Shown: piece after piece, positions 60,265 through 64,000 of the stretch
Layout of the letters: every line of letters begins with the position of its first letter
Position numbering within the stretch: position 1 is the first letter of the stretch
Source: Perilla frutescens
Taxonomy: Eukaryota; Streptophyta; Magnoliopsida; Lamiales; Lamiaceae
Length of the DNA stretch: 64,000 nt
Assembly (NCBI GenBank): GCA_026008535.1
Contig: BRKX01000001.1
Span: forward strand, 72,490,317 to 72,554,316
Direction of reading: 5' to 3'
The notes under the pieces: model-generated
Databases searched by the model: none
What the model saw: the letters and a program-made list of their open reading frames with translations, nothing else
What the model was told of the DNA's origin: nothing
Translations under genes and position numbers: made by a program

Positions 60265-61184
60265 GTGAGTAGTTTAGAATGTGCATATTGCTTCTTTATA
60301 GTTTTAGTTCATATGCTTAGTATTTGCCTTATATTTCCTTTCTTGTTGATCTCTTCACGTACCCCTCAATTTTTATTGTTGTAAAGGATGAACCATAAAT
60401 GCCAGTGTAAAATTAAACTAAAGTACAAAAAATATTGAAATCAAAGAAAAATGAAGAAAACTTAAAAGAATTGATATGTATACTATTGGTCCTGATCGTA
60501 TTTTTTTCGGTCCGAAGTTTAACTTTCCCGACGTTTTTTGGCCACAAAACTTAACGGTCGTTAAGTGTCCTGTTAATTTTGAGACGAAAAATGTCGAAAC
60601 ATATAATTTGGGATCAAAAAAATTAAGAAATACTAAACTTGGACAAGAAAAGTTATGATTGGAACTAAAAATGTTTTGATCGATCATATTCTATAATGGG
60701 ACCAAAAGTGAAATTAAGTCTTTATTTTTTAAAGAATTAGTTTTGTTCCTCGACTTGAAATCTCTGCTTTTCGTACATAATTTCATGATTGTTTATTGGT
60801 TCCATTTATTGCACGTCGTAGTTAAGTTAAATGTATAAACTTAGCTTAAGATCAAATGTATAATATAAATGCATTTGAATGATTAATTAGTACAGTAAAA
60901 GTTACCATCGCATTTAGTCTATAGCTAGTTCAATTACATGCATGTTTTTTTCAACCTCGTGCACTTTAAGTATGTGAAATGAGAGTTACTGGTATCAATC
61001 TTGAAAGGATAAAAATAACACATGTTAATAGTACTGTACATTTGACGCATGTTTTTGCAGGAGTCAAAATCTTTATAATGTTAATACTTCTGACTATATT
61101 AAATGGTAACATTTGAATAATTTGCCACCTCCAAGAATTTTCGAGTTTCATAAGATCAACTAATTAACGTTCTTGATGTTTCAG
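60265..61184 (+). other. Putative 3'-UTR intron of NLR3
   Basis: Seventeen nucleotides after the stop the sequence reads cacag|gtgagtag, a full consensus donor. A good acceptor, gatgtttcag|gga, lies at 61183-61184, giving a 920-bp intron. The following ~300 bp (to about 61500) is less AT-rich and could be the terminal untranslated exon. The intron holds a degenerate repeat at about 60475-60700. Confidence 0.55.
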
Positions 61185-61500
61185 GGATACCATGCAAAGC
61201 TGCATGCTTGATGCAGTCTGGCTTGGTTGAATAACTGCTCCCAAAATGTTGCATTTCGTGAAGTAACCTTGGTCACTTGGAAATAACGATGCACTTGTTT
61301 CTGTTCATTGTGCTGAACTCGCAAAATATTCCACAGTACTTAATTGTGTTGATCTTTGTGATCATTTGTTTAATTCGCGATCTCTTTTTTTTTTAATTAC
61401 TATGTCTTGGACGGTGGTTGCTTTTAATTGAATTGCATGAGTGTTTCATTGTATTTGTTACTGGAATTTATTGTGGAAGTAATGAATTTAGTGTAATGTA
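61185..61500 (+). other. Possible terminal 3'-UTR exon of NLR3
   Basis: This non-coding stretch follows the predicted acceptor, with a balanced base composition (catgcaaagctgcatgcttg...) unlike the surrounding AT-rich DNA. The polyadenylation site cannot be fixed. Confidence 0.35.
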
Positions 61501-61689
61501 CCCTTAAAAAAATTATATTGTAATATTGTAATTTAAGGGACTATTGTACCTTTTATTCAATGGTCCAATCCTTTAGAACCAGTCCAAACCTATGGGACGA
61601 AAAGGAATGATATATGCATGTTAGAATTTGTTATCTTAAATAATGCGAAAAATAAATGTGCAAAAGAGAGTTAATGTTTAGCGTTATCA

Positions 61690-62100
61690 CCGAGGATTGA
61701 AATATTGCGTATTTTGATATTGCGATATGCATGTGGGGGGAGAATATCTTTTTTCTCGGGTATGGGCGAAATATCATAGTATATCGCAAAAAATCGTAAT
61801 ATATCGCGATTTTTTTTATATTTCTATAATATATTTTGATTTTTATTTAATACTATATATTTTTTTGGTCTTTTTTAGATTTTCAACGTAATTATTTGAG
61901 TTGCAATATGCTTTGCTTTATAAAGGCAAGTACTTACATTGCAAAAAATTATAAAAGAAAGAATCGCAGAAAATCAACGAATGTCTTAGAAAGAAAAGTG
62001 AGCTTTATTTTTTGATGACAAGAGAAAAGGATTTGCTGATGGTGCTCCAATTGCTTCTCAATCTACTATGATCCCATGTAAGTCTTTTACTTAATACTAG
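61690..62100 (+). repeat. Dispersed repeat with coding-like remnants, plus-orientation copy
   Basis: It matches the reverse complement of about 52550-52945. Shared pieces include tatcgcgat-type runs at the start, gagttgcaatatgctttgct, gagaaaaggatttgctgatg and gatcccatgtaagtctttta. Confidence 0.5.
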
Positions 62101-62969
62101 CATACCATCTGTGTGCGATGCACAGTGAATATTATTAAAAACATATTTATGTATAATAATAAATATATGAATTATATCGACTGATTTATAAATTACTTGT
62201 GTATTTTTCGATAAAATATGCATCAATAACCTCTTCTAATTTTATAAAACAAAAGACCACCGACTCATATAAGATGAATTGTAATGTTATTTTCGATTTT
62301 CTAACTGGATTGTTATATACTATTACATGTAACTTCATTAACCCAACTATAGAGAAACAAAAAATGAAGGAAAAATATGTCTCTTTCTCCACCGCTCGCC
62401 CACCCCTTTCTTTTCCATCCCGCAGCGGCACAGTCACCGTCTCTCCCATCTCCCTCTATTTTTGCACGTCCACAACCATGAATCCAACATAAAATTGAAG
62501 AATGCTAAATATGATCATCAACCATTCACACAGGCAAAACAAAAATAAAAATGGATGATCTGCAAACTACGACGACCCTAACTAAACTCCCCCCATAAAA
62601 ATTCTGAAGGTTCTAACCCTCATTGGAATTTTATAGTTCAAATTCATTTCTTTAGGTTTGAAAAAAGTTTTTCAAACCCCTTTCTTTGGTTCACTAAATG
62701 TATTTAAATTATTTTATTCCAACTTTTTAATATATCTAATGCAACATTTTAATTTTAAAATATATTTAATATTAAATTGATAAAATTAAATATCAAAATA
62801 TTACACTTAATCTCAACTAAAAGACCAATATAGGTGGAAAGATCATTGTTGGATTTCACAATTTATAATTTGTTCATGTGCAATAATTTTATATTTTATT
62901 TTAAAAATTAAAATATATAAATTTTAACTATTTAAAATATATTTAAAAATGATAACTTAAATATTTTTG
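62101..62969. other. AT-rich spacer without a recognised gene
   Basis: Only short ORFs on both strands are present, with no family resemblance. A small hairpin, ctgtgtgcgatgcacag, lies at about 62109. Confidence 0.4.
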
Positions 62970-64000
62970 TGTTGGGTATTTATTTAACCTAACTGCAAGT
63001 GCACGGTGAGATTTATAGTGTAGCGGTGAATAAGAATATCGTATCCATAGGGATTTAATAATTAATCTACTAGTTATCTAATTTAACCTCTCACAGTTAT
63101 CTAGACGACCGAAAATTAATGGGACATTTAATTACCTAATAAAAACTAAAATTAATAAATAAACTAAATTACCACAAAAGAAGTCAAAATAGATAAATCA
63201 AACACAGGAGAAAAGGACGCATTTTAGGATTGGATACTCATTATTTAATCCATTCTCTTAATCAATTCATTTAGTGTCTATGTTGGGATTTAAATTATGC
63301 TAGAACAATCACTCATGTATTCTAAACCTTCTCTCAAAGCGCCTAGATTATAGATCACACAATAAATATTAACGTGTCTGGCCGTTCAATACCTATTGTG
63401 CAACTCCTAATGGTTCTAAAGATTTATTGTTCTCTAAATTAATCGCAACTCTCTCGAGTGATATTGACTAACCAGTTAATTATTCCAGATCTTGTGTTAA
63501 AACTCATCTCTCGAATTATGGATTATTACATCAGATTGCATCATTTAGTGATCATGTAAATAATACAGAGAACAACATGAATAATCAAAACATAATCAAA
63601 TCATAGACACCAAATAAAATGAATTAAAAGAACTTCATAAATAACTCATAATCCAAACATAGAATACTAGGGTTTTAGCTATCCATGCCAAAAATAAATA
63701 ACTGACACAATCCACAAAGTAAATATTGTATTTCTAAGAAAACAGAGAAAATAAAACCCGGAGATTCTATTATGGCTTTGGTCTTGAACACTCTTGAATT
63801 CTTTAGTCTTGTTCTTCGCGTCTTCTTTTCTCTGCTATTTTCTCTGGTGGCAACTTTTGGGTAGGTGGAATTCTATGTATTTTTGTGCATCAACAACCCT
63901 TAAATACCAAGTTAAGAAAAGCCCAAAAATAGGTCAAAAATCGGACAAGCCCGCACAATTCGCGAATGCGCTCACGACCAGACTATCCGCGACTCGGGTC
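62970..64000 (-). repeat. LTR of an Athila/Tat-type element, cut by window end
   Basis: It starts tgttgggtatttatttaacc and contains tatcgtatccatagggattt, the layout seen at the LTR ends at 33745 and, more loosely, 5546. Later it carries ctctctcgagtgatattgac, and near 63950-64000 gcgaatgcgctcacgacc, GC motifs typical of these LTRs. Orientation is inferred from the other copies. Coding parts, if any, lie outside the window. Confidence 0.55.

Overview
The window is plant nuclear DNA, most likely from a eudicot. The background is very AT-rich, it holds intron-containing CC-NB-LRR (CNL) resistance genes of the 'late blight resistance R1' type, and it is densely packed with plant transposable elements. 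The R1-type CNLs and the Athila/Tat-type Ty3/Gypsy elements fit an asterid (for example Lamiales or Solanales); that assignment is inference from gene-family content only.

Layout: positions 1-990 are the right part of a dispersed ~1-4 kb repeat that recurs at 42960-45640 and 47085-51290. From 3125 to 25380 lies what I read as one PIF/Harbinger DNA transposon (TSD TAA on both sides, both ORFs on the minus strand) split by an ~18.7 kb block of LTR retrotransposons. Within that block a decayed Athila-like Ty3/Gypsy element (element A, minus strand, 5546-22953, plus the 3' tail of a second copy to about 24235) is interrupted inside its integrase gene by a younger, gag-protease-only LTR element (element B, plus strand, 10585-17150, perfect AGCAT TSD, two 1183-bp LTRs differing at about 16 sites by eye).

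The second half is a small NLR cluster. NLR1 (27098-32635, minus) is a two-exon CNL that looks intact, with a 2.9-kb repeat-filled intron. NLR2 (37766-40333, minus) is a single-exon CNL with an unusual MHD site. NLR3 (56624-60247, plus) is a close relative of NLR1 with the same intron position and a one-base frameshift just before the P-loop. NLR2 and NLR3 both carry a consensus splice donor within about 20 nt after the stop codon, suggesting 3'-UTR introns.

The spaces between the NLRs hold Stowaway-type MITEs (one nested in another), two Tourist/Harbinger-type elements, a hAT-type MITE, a tRNA-derived SINE with a 21-bp TSD just upstream of NLR1, a non-autonomous CACTA element, LTR relics and several short tandem duplications. 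I saw no rRNA, no real tRNA gene, no CRISPR and no bacterial-type operon. The main novelty candidates are the nested transposon architecture, the gag-protease-only element, the NLR2 MHD change and the post-stop introns; I did not find a clearly new biological system.
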